In this document: piece after piece, positions 44,001-52,506 of the stretch
Layout of the letters: every line of letters begins with the position of its first letter
Numbering within the stretch: position 1 is the stretch's first letter
Origin: Chitinophaga sp. GbtcB8
GTDB lineage: Bacteria > Bacteroidota > Bacteroidia > Chitinophagales > Chitinophagaceae
Direction of reading: 5' to 3'
Length of the DNA: 64,000 nt
NCBI RefSeq assembly: GCF_019091455.1
Contig: NZ_JAGXJN010000020.1
Coordinates: forward strand, 17,623-81,622
Notes under the pieces: model-generated
Seen by the model: the letters and a program-made list of their open reading frames with translations, nothing else
Database searches by the model: none
Told to the model about the DNA's origin: nothing
Translations under genes and position numbers: made by a program

Positions 44001-45107
44001 GAAATAGATACGCAGGGCCTGCGTTTTGTTTTACAGGATAAGGGTACCGTACGCATCTTTTTCAAAAAAGACCCGGGGTTTAAAAAAGGCTGCACTTACC
44101 AGAACCGGGATGTAACCCGGGATTGCGCTGGTATCTTTATGCAGTACAGCAGGAATATAACGCTTAGTAACATTCACATAAACTTTATGCATGGCATGGG
44201 TGTAGTAAGCCAGTATTGCCGGAACATAAAAATGGATAGTATAACCGTAAGGCCGGCAGAAGGTTCCGGAAGAACCTGCGCTGCCTGGGCCGACATTCTT
44301 CACTTTTCAGGATGCAGCGGTGCCATAGAGGTGAATAACGCCTACCTGTCTGCAGCGAATGACGATGCCATTAATGTACATGGCACCTATCTGAAGATTA
44401 TGAAAATAACCGCGCCCAATAAGCTGCTGGTGGTTTTCATGCATCCGCAAACTTTTGGGTTTAATGCATTTGCAGCCGGCGATAGTATAACATACGTTCA
44501 TCCGGAAAGCCTGCTCTCAACAGGAGGGAATGTTATAGTAAATGTGGCAAAGCTGAATGATAAGCAGTACCTGCTTACGCTGAAGAATAATATATCCGCT
44601 GCTGTTAGCGCCGGCGATGTGGTGGAAAATATAAGCGCTACGCCACAGGTATGGGTACACAACAGCACCCTTACCAGGATCCCCACCAGGGGGCTGCTGG
44701 TAACCACCCGGCGCAAGGTGCGCATTGATCATAATACTTTTGAGCGTACGCACATGAGCGCTATCCTTATTAATGGCGATGCCGCCGGCTGGTATGAATC
44801 AGGTATGGTGAAAGATGTAAGCATCAGCAACAATACTTTTAATAATTGCGGAGAACCGGTAATAAACATACACCCGGAAAATACGGTGAGTAATAAGACC
44901 GCTGTGCACAACAATATTACTGTTACCCATAACACTTTTCAGCTGCAGGGAAAAGCGCTGCTGGCTGCAAAAAGCACGGCGAATATAAATTTCAGCGGTA
45001 ATACTATTCAGACCGCCGGCGCTGCAAAGGGTATGAATGAATTTTTAAAGTTTGAGCAGTGCAGCGGCGTACACGTTGCGGATAATAAAATAGAAGGCGT
45101 TCACTAA
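41094..45107 (+). CDS. Bifunctional GH95 fucosidase + GH110-like galactosidase fusion
   Basis: 1337 residues, signal peptide ending near ANAQ (20). Residues about 21-750 are a GH95 alpha-L-fucosidase-type enzyme: N347/N349 in SNINIQMNYW, general-acid E530 in QLQEWETD followed by HRHASHL, and D639 in FQIDGNFG. After a short linker, residues about 764-1337 form a right-handed beta-helix resembling GH110 alpha-1,3-galactosidase: FMHGMGVVSQYC, AADIL-type D1067 in WADILHFSGC and the Asp pair D1090-D1091 in NDDAINVHG. The two activities together would strip a Gal-alpha-1,3-(Fuc-alpha-1,2)-Gal end. GH95 is firm; GH110 is recognised by motif only and could be another beta-helix glycosidase. Confidence 0.8.
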   Translation: MRRRLLLMILLFCCAAANAQRSPDLLLWDHKPAATWMTEAYPMGNGRIGGMVFGGLVKERIQFNELSLWTGDEQETGAYQAFGDLYINLNNEDSTQPVPANYRRQLDLDRAVQQITYTAHGVDYKREYFCSFPENVMVLRFTAAKKGMYNATIKLQDAHNGVITAAGKTLSMAGKLSNGLAYQAGVQIMAGNGAVSVEKDVKEGWVLRIKHADAFTVLLSAATDYSNKREQRWRGEAPGIKVQHILAAASAKNYPQLLQTHISDYQRLFGTVALNLRPAAAATAQLPTAQRLINHTTGEDHGLEVLQFQYGRYLLISSSRKGGLPANLQGMWNDSNNPPWRCDYHSNINIQMNYWLAEPANLSDCHFPYLDYINSMREVKKESTQKEYPGVRGWTVKTENNIFGGSSFLWNTPGSAWYMQAVWEHYAFTKDESYLRSFAYPLLKEIVNFWDDHLKRRTDGTLVAPMGWSPEHGPTEDGVTYDQEIVYDLFTNYITAADVLGVDKTYREHVADMREHLLKPKIGSWGQLQEWETDRDDPADKHRHASHLFALHPGKQINMLETPELAKAAKVSLEARGDASAGWSMAWKMNFWARLQDGDHAYRILRNFFNPVGGNDVNYDKGGGLYPNLFCAHPPFQIDGNFGYVAAVAEMLLQSQTGEIQLLPALPQAWNTGRVQGLRARGNFEIEDLQWENGQVKKLVIRSGSGVECKLRAPNVLTAAGIGPVNNGGAGFQYTFPTQAGKRYIFTGHVTPKERRISPGNTTYYIHPGNGNDANSGVNPAQAWKTFNHINQLILKPGDVVEVLAAGSFNGSLVLRAKGTARQPVKIKFAPGRYDFFPDSAFKKALHISNTNDQPYEPKAMALVFDSCEQVQVDAQGATCMLRGKMIETFVNYSSNVHINGLTYDYQRPTVSELTVTEVSSDHADVIIHPDSKFSIQDSLLTWIGEGWFYRPGTYWQVFDPVANDLSRMEIDTQGLRFVLQDKGTVRIFFKKDPGFKKGCTYQNRDVTRDCAGIFMQYSRNITLSNIHINFMHGMGVVSQYCRNIKMDSITVRPAEGSGRTCAAWADILHFSGCSGAIEVNNAYLSAANDDAINVHGTYLKIMKITAPNKLLVVFMHPQTFGFNAFAAGDSITYVHPESLLSTGGNVIVNVAKLNDKQYLLTLKNNISAAVSAGDVVENISATPQVWVHNSTLTRIPTRGLLVTTRRKVRIDHNTFERTHMSAILINGDAAGWYESGMVKDVSISNNTFNNCGEPVINIHPENTVSNKTAVHNNITVTHNTFQLQGKALLAAKSTANINFSGNTIQTAGAAKGMNEFLKFEQCSGVHVADNKIEGVH

Positions 45108-45442
45108 TAATACTATAAATTCCGCTGGATTTATTTTATATTTAGCGAATAACCTCCACGAAATGAACCCTTCATCCAGAGCCCTCATTATACTAGCCAC
45201 CCTCAGGTCCCTTACACACACCGTAGATAAAAATGAAAAAATAGTAGTGATCCTGAACGGCATTGGCTGTGCTAAAAAAATGCAGGAAGCTTTATGCTTT
45301 CTACCTTCAGCTTTCAGCTTTACTGGCATGCCGTTTGGGTTAAGGTAGCGAACCTATTTCTGTAGGGGCACAATGTATCAGGCGCAACAATAGGATTTCC
45401 CAATTGTTGTATCTTCAATCCGGATAATAGACTCAACATATT
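45108..45442. other. 335-bp gap with no convincing gene
   Basis: A 61-codon frame (45163-45348) is open but has no recognisable features and ends in a low-complexity TTCAGCTTTCAGCTTTA stretch, so it is not called. Just before the BamA-like gene is an inverted repeat, CAACAAT (45385-45391) and ATTGTTG (45403-45409), with an 11-bp spacer, in promoter position and a possible operator. Confidence 0.4.
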
Positions 45443-46777
45443 ATGGAAATAACGAATAAAACGAAACGGCCTTATTCGCTACTCAAATTTTTGCTGGTGC
45501 CGCTGCTGGTAGCATTTCACGGTTATGCCTATAGCCAGGTTGCTTCCCCTGTTGATACTTCCCAAACAATGGTTCCCAATACCAGGGTACAGGAAAAAGG
45601 CCCGGCTAACGATTTCCATAAACAATACGATATTGGCGACATGATCAACGATGTGCTGCATCCCAAACGCACAGATGACTCATTGCGTAAAAGATCGGCC
45701 ATTACCGTAGTACCCAATATAGCAGCCAACCCTACCATTGGTTTCCAGCTGGGCATAAAAGCCGTAGCCGGTAAGGTATTAGGCAACAAGCCCAACACCT
45801 ATATGTCGGTGGCAGCAACATCCGCCTCCATTACCACCAAAGGCATTGTTTATTTTTACTTCACGCATAATGTATTTACACCGGGCAATAAGTGGAATAT
45901 CCAGGGTAGCCTGGTAGCATCAAAGTCTGTTACGCCCGACTTTGGGATGGGCATTGGCAAGGTCTCCAATGGAAGTGAAGACGACAAGATCCTGGCTAAC
46001 CCGGACCGTAAACCCTATGTATGGCATTCGCAATACTATAAATTCTTTGAAAAAGTGTACAGGGAAGTAAAGCATAACTTCTTTCTGGGCGGCGGTGTAC
46101 AGTTCGATATCAGAAGAAAGCTGACCAATGCCAAGTACGACTCCATACAGGTGCCATATAAGATCTATAACCAGCGGTTTGGATTTTCACAGGATCATTA
46201 TTTTGCCAATGGGTTCCTGTTTAATGTGGAATATATTACCCGCGACAACCCCAACAGGGCCTATAAAGGCATGTACCTGGATGCAGGCATACGGGTGAAC
46301 CAAACCTGGATAGGCAGTTCCCGGAATGCAACGCAGGTAACGGTTGATTTCCGGAAATACTTCAGTCTTTCAGCGCGTAACCCGGAACATGTGCTTGCAT
46401 TCTGGAGCTGGGGCTCCGGGGTGCTTACCGGCGCCGTGCCTTATTTTGAATTGCCCGGAACGGGCCGTGATCCCAGCTTCCGCAGCGGCCGCGGGTATGT
46501 ATCTGGTTATTATAAAGGCACGCAGTTCTTTTACTCTGAAACAGAATACCGTTTTCCCATTACAAGAAATAAATTATTCAGCGGCGTTACCTTCGTGAAC
46601 GTGCAAACTGCTAATGATAGGGTAGGCACCCAATTGTTTGAAGTATGGAGGCCCGCTGCCGGCGCTGGTTTGCGCATCCTGTTCAACAAATCTACCCGCA
46701 CCAACCTGTGTTTAGACTATGCATTTGGTATGCATGGCTCAAAAGGTTTTTTCCTGAATTTGAACGAGACTTTTTAA
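45443..46777 (+). CDS. BamA/Omp85-like outer-membrane beta-barrel protein
   Basis: 444 residues with an N-terminal signal (FLLVPLLVAFHGYAYSQ). The mature protein has a short periplasmic part and a barrel with strands ending FLNLNETF; the segment YSETEYRFPITRNKLFSGVTFVN near 357-379 resembles the surface-antigen (D15) region. There are no POTRA repeats of normal length, so it is a reduced Omp85-type or a related barrel of unknown role. It lies between two PULs and converges with the SusD of PUL 2. Confidence 0.7.
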   Translation: MEITNKTKRPYSLLKFLLVPLLVAFHGYAYSQVASPVDTSQTMVPNTRVQEKGPANDFHKQYDIGDMINDVLHPKRTDDSLRKRSAITVVPNIAANPTIGFQLGIKAVAGKVLGNKPNTYMSVAATSASITTKGIVYFYFTHNVFTPGNKWNIQGSLVASKSVTPDFGMGIGKVSNGSEDDKILANPDRKPYVWHSQYYKFFEKVYREVKHNFFLGGGVQFDIRRKLTNAKYDSIQVPYKIYNQRFGFSQDHYFANGFLFNVEYITRDNPNRAYKGMYLDAGIRVNQTWIGSSRNATQVTVDFRKYFSLSARNPEHVLAFWSWGSGVLTGAVPYFELPGTGRDPSFRSGRGYVSGYYKGTQFFYSETEYRFPITRNKLFSGVTFVNVQTANDRVGTQLFEVWRPAAGAGLRILFNKSTRTNLCLDYAFGMHGSKGFFLNLNETF

Positions 46778-46799
46778 TAAGAACTGCCGTCTGCTGAAC

Positions 46800-46832
46800 C
46801 GCATGCAGGCCCCGTAATGGAGGCTGCATGCG
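46800..46832. terminator. Bidirectional terminator-like hairpin between convergent genes
   Basis: CGCATGCAG (46800-46808) pairs with CTGCATGCG (46824-46832), and the stem can extend inward past a bulged G. It sits in the 80-bp gap between the BamA-like gene and the SusD of PUL 2. Confidence 0.55.
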
Positions 46833-46857
46833 ATACCAGCAAGGCGCAGGTTCTGTT

Positions 46858-48663
46858 TTAATACCCCGGGTTCTGGTATTGCTGTTTATCAGGATCATTG
46901 ATCGCATCCAGCTGGGTTTGCGGTATGGGCCGCAGGTTATGTTTGGGCAGCACTTTTGCAGCAGCAGCAAGATTATACAGCCTTACACGGTCCACCAGCT
47001 TATTACGGCAGGCAAGGTCAGGCCAGCGGATACTTTCCCCGCATAGTTCCCGGGTGCGCTCATCCAGTATAAAATCCAGCGTCATATCACCACTGGCAAG
47101 ATCCACCCACACAGGGGCAGGAAGGGTACCTGTATTTTTCTGCTTCATCCGGTTCTGGCGGTCCAATAGCTCTGCCGGACTCAGATTAGCCCTGAAGGCT
47201 GCTCTCTGGCGTATAGTAAGCACCAGTGGCAGTGCATCTGCCGGGCGGTTATCACCAATGGCCGCTTCAGCAGCCAGTAAATAGCTTTCAGATAATTTTG
47301 CTATTGGAAAAGGCCTGCCGGATCCATCGTTGGGCGCCTGCCGTTTGTTATCGTCATATTTTGTAAGGGCCGGGAACATTTGTATACCCGGGCGGGAGGG
47401 GAGATAGAACTCGCTGGGTTTGATCACCCGGTAAGGCACGCCCCTTGCAATGATGGCATCTCCTTCCGCATCGGATGATGCCAGGTAATAGGCCGTATCG
47501 CCAATATTGATACCTGCTACGTTGGTATTGGTAGCCCTCCACATAGTGCGGAAGCTGTTATTGTAACGGCTGTCATTGAGCTTGTCTGCAAATACTATGT
47601 TGTACACATAGGGCGTTGGAACAAGCTGGCGTAAAGGCCGGCTGTACTGGATCACACGGTCGCAGGGAAATTTACCGGAACCCGCCGGAATAGCTACGTT
47701 GTTCTGATAGTTACAGTTGAACAGGTTCAGGGAGATGTTGGCTTTATTTGAAAAATCAGAACCAATATTCACCACTTCATTATCAATCGGGTTTCCGGGT
47801 ATTCTTTCAACGGATAACAGGATCTCCTGGTTGTATTCATTGCCTTCCTTGTTCACATCTGCAAAATTGGTCAGCAGGCCGGTGCCATACTGCGCAGGAT
47901 TATCGATCAGTTTTTTGGCCGCGTCCCAGGCATTTTTGAAGTCCGTACTTTGTTTGGCGGCAGAATAAGCCCGGTATATATAAGCCTTGGCTAACAGGTG
48001 CAGGGCTGCGCCCTTTGATAGTTTGAAAGCGCCTGCCGGACGTGCATCCGGTAAGTTCTGGCTGGCAAATATAAAATCATCAATAATGGCCTGGTAATTT
48101 TTAATGAAAAGCTGGTCTGTTGGCAGCCGGTTAAAACCCTGGTAAGGGGTTTCGTTAAATTGCAGCTCCCCGCCGCCCAGGTCCAGCGGCACTGCACCAA
48201 ATTGCTGTACCAGCAAAAAGTAAAAATAGGCTCTTAAAAAATGGGCTTCACCCAGTATCACTGTTTTGGCATTTGCATCCATCTCCACATCCGGCGCAAA
48301 CTGGATCAGCGCATTGGCCAGGTTAATATTAGCATAGTTATTATTCCAGATCGTAAGTATATGGCCATTGGTGCTGGAAACCGCATAAGAGGCAAGCTCT
48401 AATTCAGAACCACCCTGTACCTGGTCGCCATAGGTCCATTCATCCGTGCCTGCATTTAATACATACATGCCGCCAATGTTGCCGTATACGGAACGTAAGC
48501 CGGAGTAAAGCGCATTCACACCGTTTTGCAGGCCGCTGGGTGTTTTAAAATAATCCACCGTAAAGACCGTATAAGGCTTTTCAACCAGCTTTTTCTGGCA
48601 GGATATGTTGAGCATGCAAACCGTAACCGCCAGTAATACGGACCTTATATATAATCGTTTCAT
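46858..48663 (-). CDS. SusD-type surface glycan-binding lipoprotein, PUL 2
   Basis: 601 residues, longer than many SusD proteins. Lipobox cysteine near 22 (MLNISCQKK). Helical SusD core with LGEAHFLRAYFYFLLVQQFGAVPLDLGGG near 132-160 and a C-terminal LDERTRELCGESIRWPDLACRNKLVDRVR. It follows the SusC gene by 26 bp on the same leftward transcript. Ligand expected from context: a glucuronic-acid-substituted oligosaccharide. Confidence 0.92.
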   Translation of the reverse strand: MKRLYIRSVLLAVTVCMLNISCQKKLVEKPYTVFTVDYFKTPSGLQNGVNALYSGLRSVYGNIGGMYVLNAGTDEWTYGDQVQGGSELELASYAVSSTNGHILTIWNNNYANINLANALIQFAPDVEMDANAKTVILGEAHFLRAYFYFLLVQQFGAVPLDLGGGELQFNETPYQGFNRLPTDQLFIKNYQAIIDDFIFASQNLPDARPAGAFKLSKGAALHLLAKAYIYRAYSAAKQSTDFKNAWDAAKKLIDNPAQYGTGLLTNFADVNKEGNEYNQEILLSVERIPGNPIDNEVVNIGSDFSNKANISLNLFNCNYQNNVAIPAGSGKFPCDRVIQYSRPLRQLVPTPYVYNIVFADKLNDSRYNNSFRTMWRATNTNVAGINIGDTAYYLASSDAEGDAIIARGVPYRVIKPSEFYLPSRPGIQMFPALTKYDDNKRQAPNDGSGRPFPIAKLSESYLLAAEAAIGDNRPADALPLVLTIRQRAAFRANLSPAELLDRQNRMKQKNTGTLPAPVWVDLASGDMTLDFILDERTRELCGESIRWPDLACRNKLVDRVRLYNLAAAAKVLPKHNLRPIPQTQLDAINDPDKQQYQNPGY

Positions 48664-48689
48664 ACAGTTTTCGTTTTAACAGTTATAAT

Positions 48690-51600
48690 TTAAAAACTAA
48701 GATTTAACCCCGCCAGGAACGACATAGTAGGCGGCGTGGATGCGGAAATGGTAAGCGCCCTGGTGGACAGATTACCCGGGTTTTGAATACCCTGGTTGCC
48801 GGTACCGGTTGCTTCAGGGTCAACTCCACCTGCACGCATATACGGAGAATAGATCACCCAGGGGTTTTGTACCGTAACATATACCCGGATGGACTGTGCG
48901 CCTATGCGCTGCATGATCTTAGTTGAAAAATTGTAGCCCAGGTTCACGCTTCTTAGTTTTACAAAAGACGCATCATAATACCCCAGCGTGGTAAGATCTG
49001 TTCCAATGGGCCTGGTCCGGGTCATAGAAGTAGGGCTGGGGAAATCGTTGGTTGGATTGTCGGTAGTCCAGTAATCTACTTTAACGGTATTCCGGTTACC
49101 GTTCAGCAGGGCAGCATATGCCGCAAAAGGCTGGTGCAGCTGGCTAACCAGCAAACCGCCAAAACGCGCATATACTACGAACGACAGATCAAAACCCTTG
49201 TAGCTGAAACGGTTTGTTATACCGCCCTGCCAGTTTGCCTGCGAGCTGCCGATCACAGAACGGTCGTAGTTGGGATCTATTACACCATCCGGTTTACCAC
49301 CGGGGCCGCTGATATCCGCCAGCTTAATATCGCCCGGCAGGTTGCCGAATTTAGCCGCTTCGGCTGCCTCGCTCGTTTGCCAGATACCTGATTTCGTATA
49401 GTCGTAAATAGCAGTGAGCGGCTGGCCTATGAATAACTGGCTGGCAATGTTCTGGGTAAAGCCGTCGGTAAGTTTAATCAGCTTGTTCCGGTTAAAGAAA
49501 ATGTTGAGATCTGTTGACCAGGTAAACCCGCTTTTGGAAGCGATGTTAGTGGACGACAAAGCAATTTCCATCCCCTTGTTCTCCATTTCACCGATGTTGG
49601 TAAGGTATTGTCCGCGGATGCCTGAAGTGGGCGGCAAAGTAATGCCATACAGGATGTTGAAGGTATTGGCATGGTACCAGTCCACACTACCGTTAACCCG
49701 GTTATTAAACAGCCCGAAATCAACGCCCACATTCACTGTTTTGGTATACTCCCAATCCAGGTTGGCATTGGGCAAAGCCGTGATGTTATACCCGGAAACA
49801 ATGGTTGGACCATAATTGTAACGGGTAATGCTGCCAACGCTGCCCTGCGTACCAATGTTATTGTACGTAGAAACCTGTCCCAGTGAAGAGTAAGGGCTTA
49901 TGGACTGGTTGGATGTTTGACCATAACCTACACGCAATTTCAGGTTAGAAAGCCATTGAATGCCTTTCATAAACTGCTCATTGGTGACATTCCAGCCCGC
50001 TGATATAGCAGGATACCGGTGATATTTATTGCCGGCCGCCAGGCGTGATGAACCATCTATCCTGCCTGTAAGGGTTAGCAGGTAACGGTCGTCATAAGAA
50101 TAATTAACACGCGCCATGTAGGAGATCAGTCCAAAGGAGCTTTCAGCGCCGGAAACTACCGGTTTCACATTATTGGATGCATTGGACTGGCCAAGATTGT
50201 AGAATTGTATAAAGTTCTCATCTATGGAATCTTTGCTCACATAAGTATTGTGCGTATGATCTTCCTGGTAGCTATACAGGCCCGTTACATTGATCCGGTG
50301 TTTCTGTGCGATGGTTTTTTCGTAGGTAAGTATGTTCTCTAAAGTATATCCCCATCCTTCAATATTATCTACGCTTGCTGTATTACCCAGCTTAGCCCTG
50401 AAATAGCTGGGGTGCTGCGCATTGTCGGAGCTCTTGAACTGATCGCTTTCCTGCTTGCGGTAGTCAAGCCCCACGTTAACGCGGTACTTCAATCCATCCA
50501 TGATCTGCAGCTCGCCATACACGGAGTTGAAAGTGCGCATGCGGGTAATTCTGTCAACCCAGTTGTTATTATTGTTTTTCAGGAACAGCGGGTTGTATTG
50601 GCCCACACGATCGTCCGTATTACCGGTAGGGGACAGAATGAGCTTGCCTGTAGCGTCATAAGCCGGCATTAAGGGGCTTAGGGTAAGCAAAGGGAACATG
50701 GGATCAACGAACTGCGATCCATTGGTGACATTCACTGTGTTCAAAGTATTCAGGCCTATCTTTATCCGCTTACCAACTTTTGAATCAATGGTTGCCCGGA
50801 GTGAATAACGGGTAAAATCCTGTCCGGGTAATACAGCGGTTTCTTTATAATAACCGCCGCCCAGCGACCAGGTATTGCCGCTACTGCCGCCTGAAACGCC
50901 CAGGTTCTGATCAGTCACATGCCCATCCTCGTACATCAGGTCCTGCCAGTCGGTGGAGGTGCCTGCAGCAATGGCCGCCTGCTCTTCGGGCATATAGCCA
51001 CCTGTATAAGCGCTGCCGTTGCGTAATTTCTGGTACTCCTGGGCATCAAACACTTTATACTTTGTGCGCACTTTGTTAATGCCATAATAACCGTTGTAGT
51101 TTAAACGGGTTTCGCCTGCCTTACCGCGTTTGGTAGTGATGAGGATCACACCGTTCGATCCCCTGGAACCATAGATAGCAGTGGCAGACGCGTCTTTTAA
51201 GATCTCTACGGATGCTACATCATCCGGGTTAATATCGTTGATGTTGCCTCCTTCATAAGGTATACCATCCAACACCAGCAGCGGATCATTGGATCCGTTG
51301 ATGGATCTTTCACCGCGGATGCGGATAACCGCACCAGCGCCTGGTTTGGTGCCTGAGCGCTGTACTTCCAGCCCCGCGGCGCGGCCCTGTAAGGCCCCCT
51401 GCAAGTTGGATACCGGTACTTCACGCAGCGCCTGGTCATTTATAGATGCTACGGATCCGGTTACATCCCTTTTCCGCTGTGTACCGTAACCCACCACTAC
51501 TACCTGGTCCAGCACCTTGCTTTCAGGTATCAATTGTATGTTAAGGGAACGGTTCTCGCCCACGGTAATTTCGCGGGAGGCATAACCGGTAAAAGTGATG

Positions 51601-51866
51601 GTTAGTGTGGCTGCTGGTGGAGTGCTTAAGGTAAAAACACCGGCAGAATCAGTGGCAATGCCTTGCCGGGTGCCTTTGATCATTACCGAAGCGCCGGGTA
51701 CAGACTCACCTTTTTCATTTACCACCTTGCCGGTTACCTTTTTTTCCTGGGCCAGCAAAGGCAGGTTTACCAACAATAATGTTGTAAGCCATATTAATGC
51801 AATGGCCGTGCAGTTTTTCAAACATTTCTGCATGTTTAATGCAGTTAGTGGAATCTTTTTTTTCAT
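48690..51866 (-). CDS. SusC-type TonB-dependent transporter, PUL 2
   Basis: 1058 residues. After the signal (LLLVNLPLLAQ) comes the carboxypeptidase-regulatory-like domain (VTGKVVNEKGESVPGASVMIKG near 43-64), the plug (VVVVGYGTQRKRDVTGSVAS, the standard TonB-box-like VVGYGTQ element) and a barrel ending in FLAGLNLSF. Unlike the PUL 1 transporter it has no STN domain, so it cannot signal through FecR; control instead appears to be by the LacI-type operator at 52184-52199 overlapping its promoter. The leader RNA would be about 290 bases. Confidence 0.94.
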   Translation of the reverse strand: MKKKIPLTALNMQKCLKNCTAIALIWLTTLLLVNLPLLAQEKKVTGKVVNEKGESVPGASVMIKGTRQGIATDSAGVFTLSTPPAATLTITFTGYASREITVGENRSLNIQLIPESKVLDQVVVVGYGTQRKRDVTGSVASINDQALREVPVSNLQGALQGRAAGLEVQRSGTKPGAGAVIRIRGERSINGSNDPLLVLDGIPYEGGNINDINPDDVASVEILKDASATAIYGSRGSNGVILITTKRGKAGETRLNYNGYYGINKVRTKYKVFDAQEYQKLRNGSAYTGGYMPEEQAAIAAGTSTDWQDLMYEDGHVTDQNLGVSGGSSGNTWSLGGGYYKETAVLPGQDFTRYSLRATIDSKVGKRIKIGLNTLNTVNVTNGSQFVDPMFPLLTLSPLMPAYDATGKLILSPTGNTDDRVGQYNPLFLKNNNNNWVDRITRMRTFNSVYGELQIMDGLKYRVNVGLDYRKQESDQFKSSDNAQHPSYFRAKLGNTASVDNIEGWGYTLENILTYEKTIAQKHRINVTGLYSYQEDHTHNTYVSKDSIDENFIQFYNLGQSNASNNVKPVVSGAESSFGLISYMARVNYSYDDRYLLTLTGRIDGSSRLAAGNKYHRYPAISAGWNVTNEQFMKGIQWLSNLKLRVGYGQTSNQSISPYSSLGQVSTYNNIGTQGSVGSITRYNYGPTIVSGYNITALPNANLDWEYTKTVNVGVDFGLFNNRVNGSVDWYHANTFNILYGITLPPTSGIRGQYLTNIGEMENKGMEIALSSTNIASKSGFTWSTDLNIFFNRNKLIKLTDGFTQNIASQLFIGQPLTAIYDYTKSGIWQTSEAAEAAKFGNLPGDIKLADISGPGGKPDGVIDPNYDRSVIGSSQANWQGGITNRFSYKGFDLSFVVYARFGGLLVSQLHQPFAAYAALLNGNRNTVKVDYWTTDNPTNDFPSPTSMTRTRPIGTDLTTLGYYDASFVKLRSVNLGYNFSTKIMQRIGAQSIRVYVTVQNPWVIYSPYMRAGGVDPEATGTGNQGIQNPGNLSTRALTISASTPPTMSFLAGLNLSF

Positions 51867-52158
51867 ATACGCAATTGGGATTTATGAGCCAGGGCAGGGG
51901 CTGCAGGCTGGTTGACATGTTTTTACGATTGCCTGCAGCAAATAATACGGTGAGGTATGCCGGCGATCCTTGTAATAAATAGATCCATGCCGGTGAATCC
52001 CCCCTTTCTTTAATAACAGTCCTTAACGTGATCTTCCTTTCTAAAAGCCCCTCGCCAGTTTATGCGGCTTACATCAAAGCATCCAACACTTGCGCCTAAA
52101 CGCTCCGCAGCTGTGTAAGCAGAAAACGTTGGACGGAAACAACGCTTACCCGTCAAAA

Positions 52159-52188
52159 CAAATATATACAAAAGTTGAAAAAGTGCAA
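52159..52188 (-). promoter_or_regulatory. TTG-N19-TAnnTTTG promoter of PUL 2 SusC
   Basis: On the minus strand, TTG (52188-52186) is followed after exactly 19 bases by TATATTTG (52166-52159), the Bacteroidota consensus with ideal spacing. The -33 TTG lies inside the LacI-type operator, so a bound repressor would block polymerase. Initiation should be near 52153. Confidence 0.75.
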
Positions 52189-52199
52189 CCGATTGCGCA
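52184..52199. promoter_or_regulatory. LacI-type operator at PUL 2 SusC promoter
   Basis: TGCAACCGATTGCGCA, a near-palindrome with a central CG as usual for LacI-family sites. Its reverse complement is identical, base for base, to the site at 56547-56562 between lacI and the GH2 gene, and the matching extends into an A-run on one side. Confidence 0.8.
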
Positions 52200-52442
52200 T
52201 TTTTTCTTGAAATTTCTTTCTTTCAACAGATCCTCAGGCAGGGATGAGTTTGAAAATTAGCGCCTTAAAAGCGGTAGCGAGGAAGGGGATATCCGGTAGT
52301 TTACGGTTACGTGCAGGCCCAATAAGCAGCCACCCGTGCAGTTTTCATAGAAAAACTGCCGGTCAGGGAGCCTTTCCGGTAAGGCCGGGAAATGTTGGTG
52401 CAACGTGCTTTTACAGGAAGGGATTTAAAGGGCTGCTGTTGG

Positions 52443-52458
52443 TACAACCGATTGCCCG
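52443..52458. promoter_or_regulatory. Degenerate third LacI-type site
   Basis: TACAACCGATTGCCCG matches the 16-bp operator at 13 positions, including the 11-base core CAACCGATTGC. It lies 49 bp beyond the SDR stop and 244 bp upstream of the main SusC operator, where it could support looping by a tetramer. It may also be chance. Confidence 0.35.
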
Positions 52459-52506
52459 GAATGAGCTTAGCCGCAGCTGCAGTACCCACTGGTATAGCGT
52501 GTATGC

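Larger units (their letters stand above)
51867..52506. promoter_or_regulatory. 640-bp control region and long leader of PUL 2 SusC
   Basis: No gene is supported here. From SusC outward: a hairpin GCTGCAGG (51900-51907) with CCTGCAGC (51932-51939); interleaved pairs GCTTACA/TGTAAGC (52067-52073/52114-52120) and TCCAAC/GTTGGA (52082-52087/52128-52133), which could form a pseudoknot; the promoter at 52159-52188; the LacI operator at 52184-52199; a hairpin GCAGTTTT/AAAACTGC (52338-52359); and a degenerate third operator at 52443-52458. Confidence 0.5.

Noticed and set aside
45163..45348. 61-codon frame before the BamA-like gene
   Set aside because: No features, no convincing start context, and a repetitive TTCAGCTTTCAGC stretch near its end; not called as a gene.
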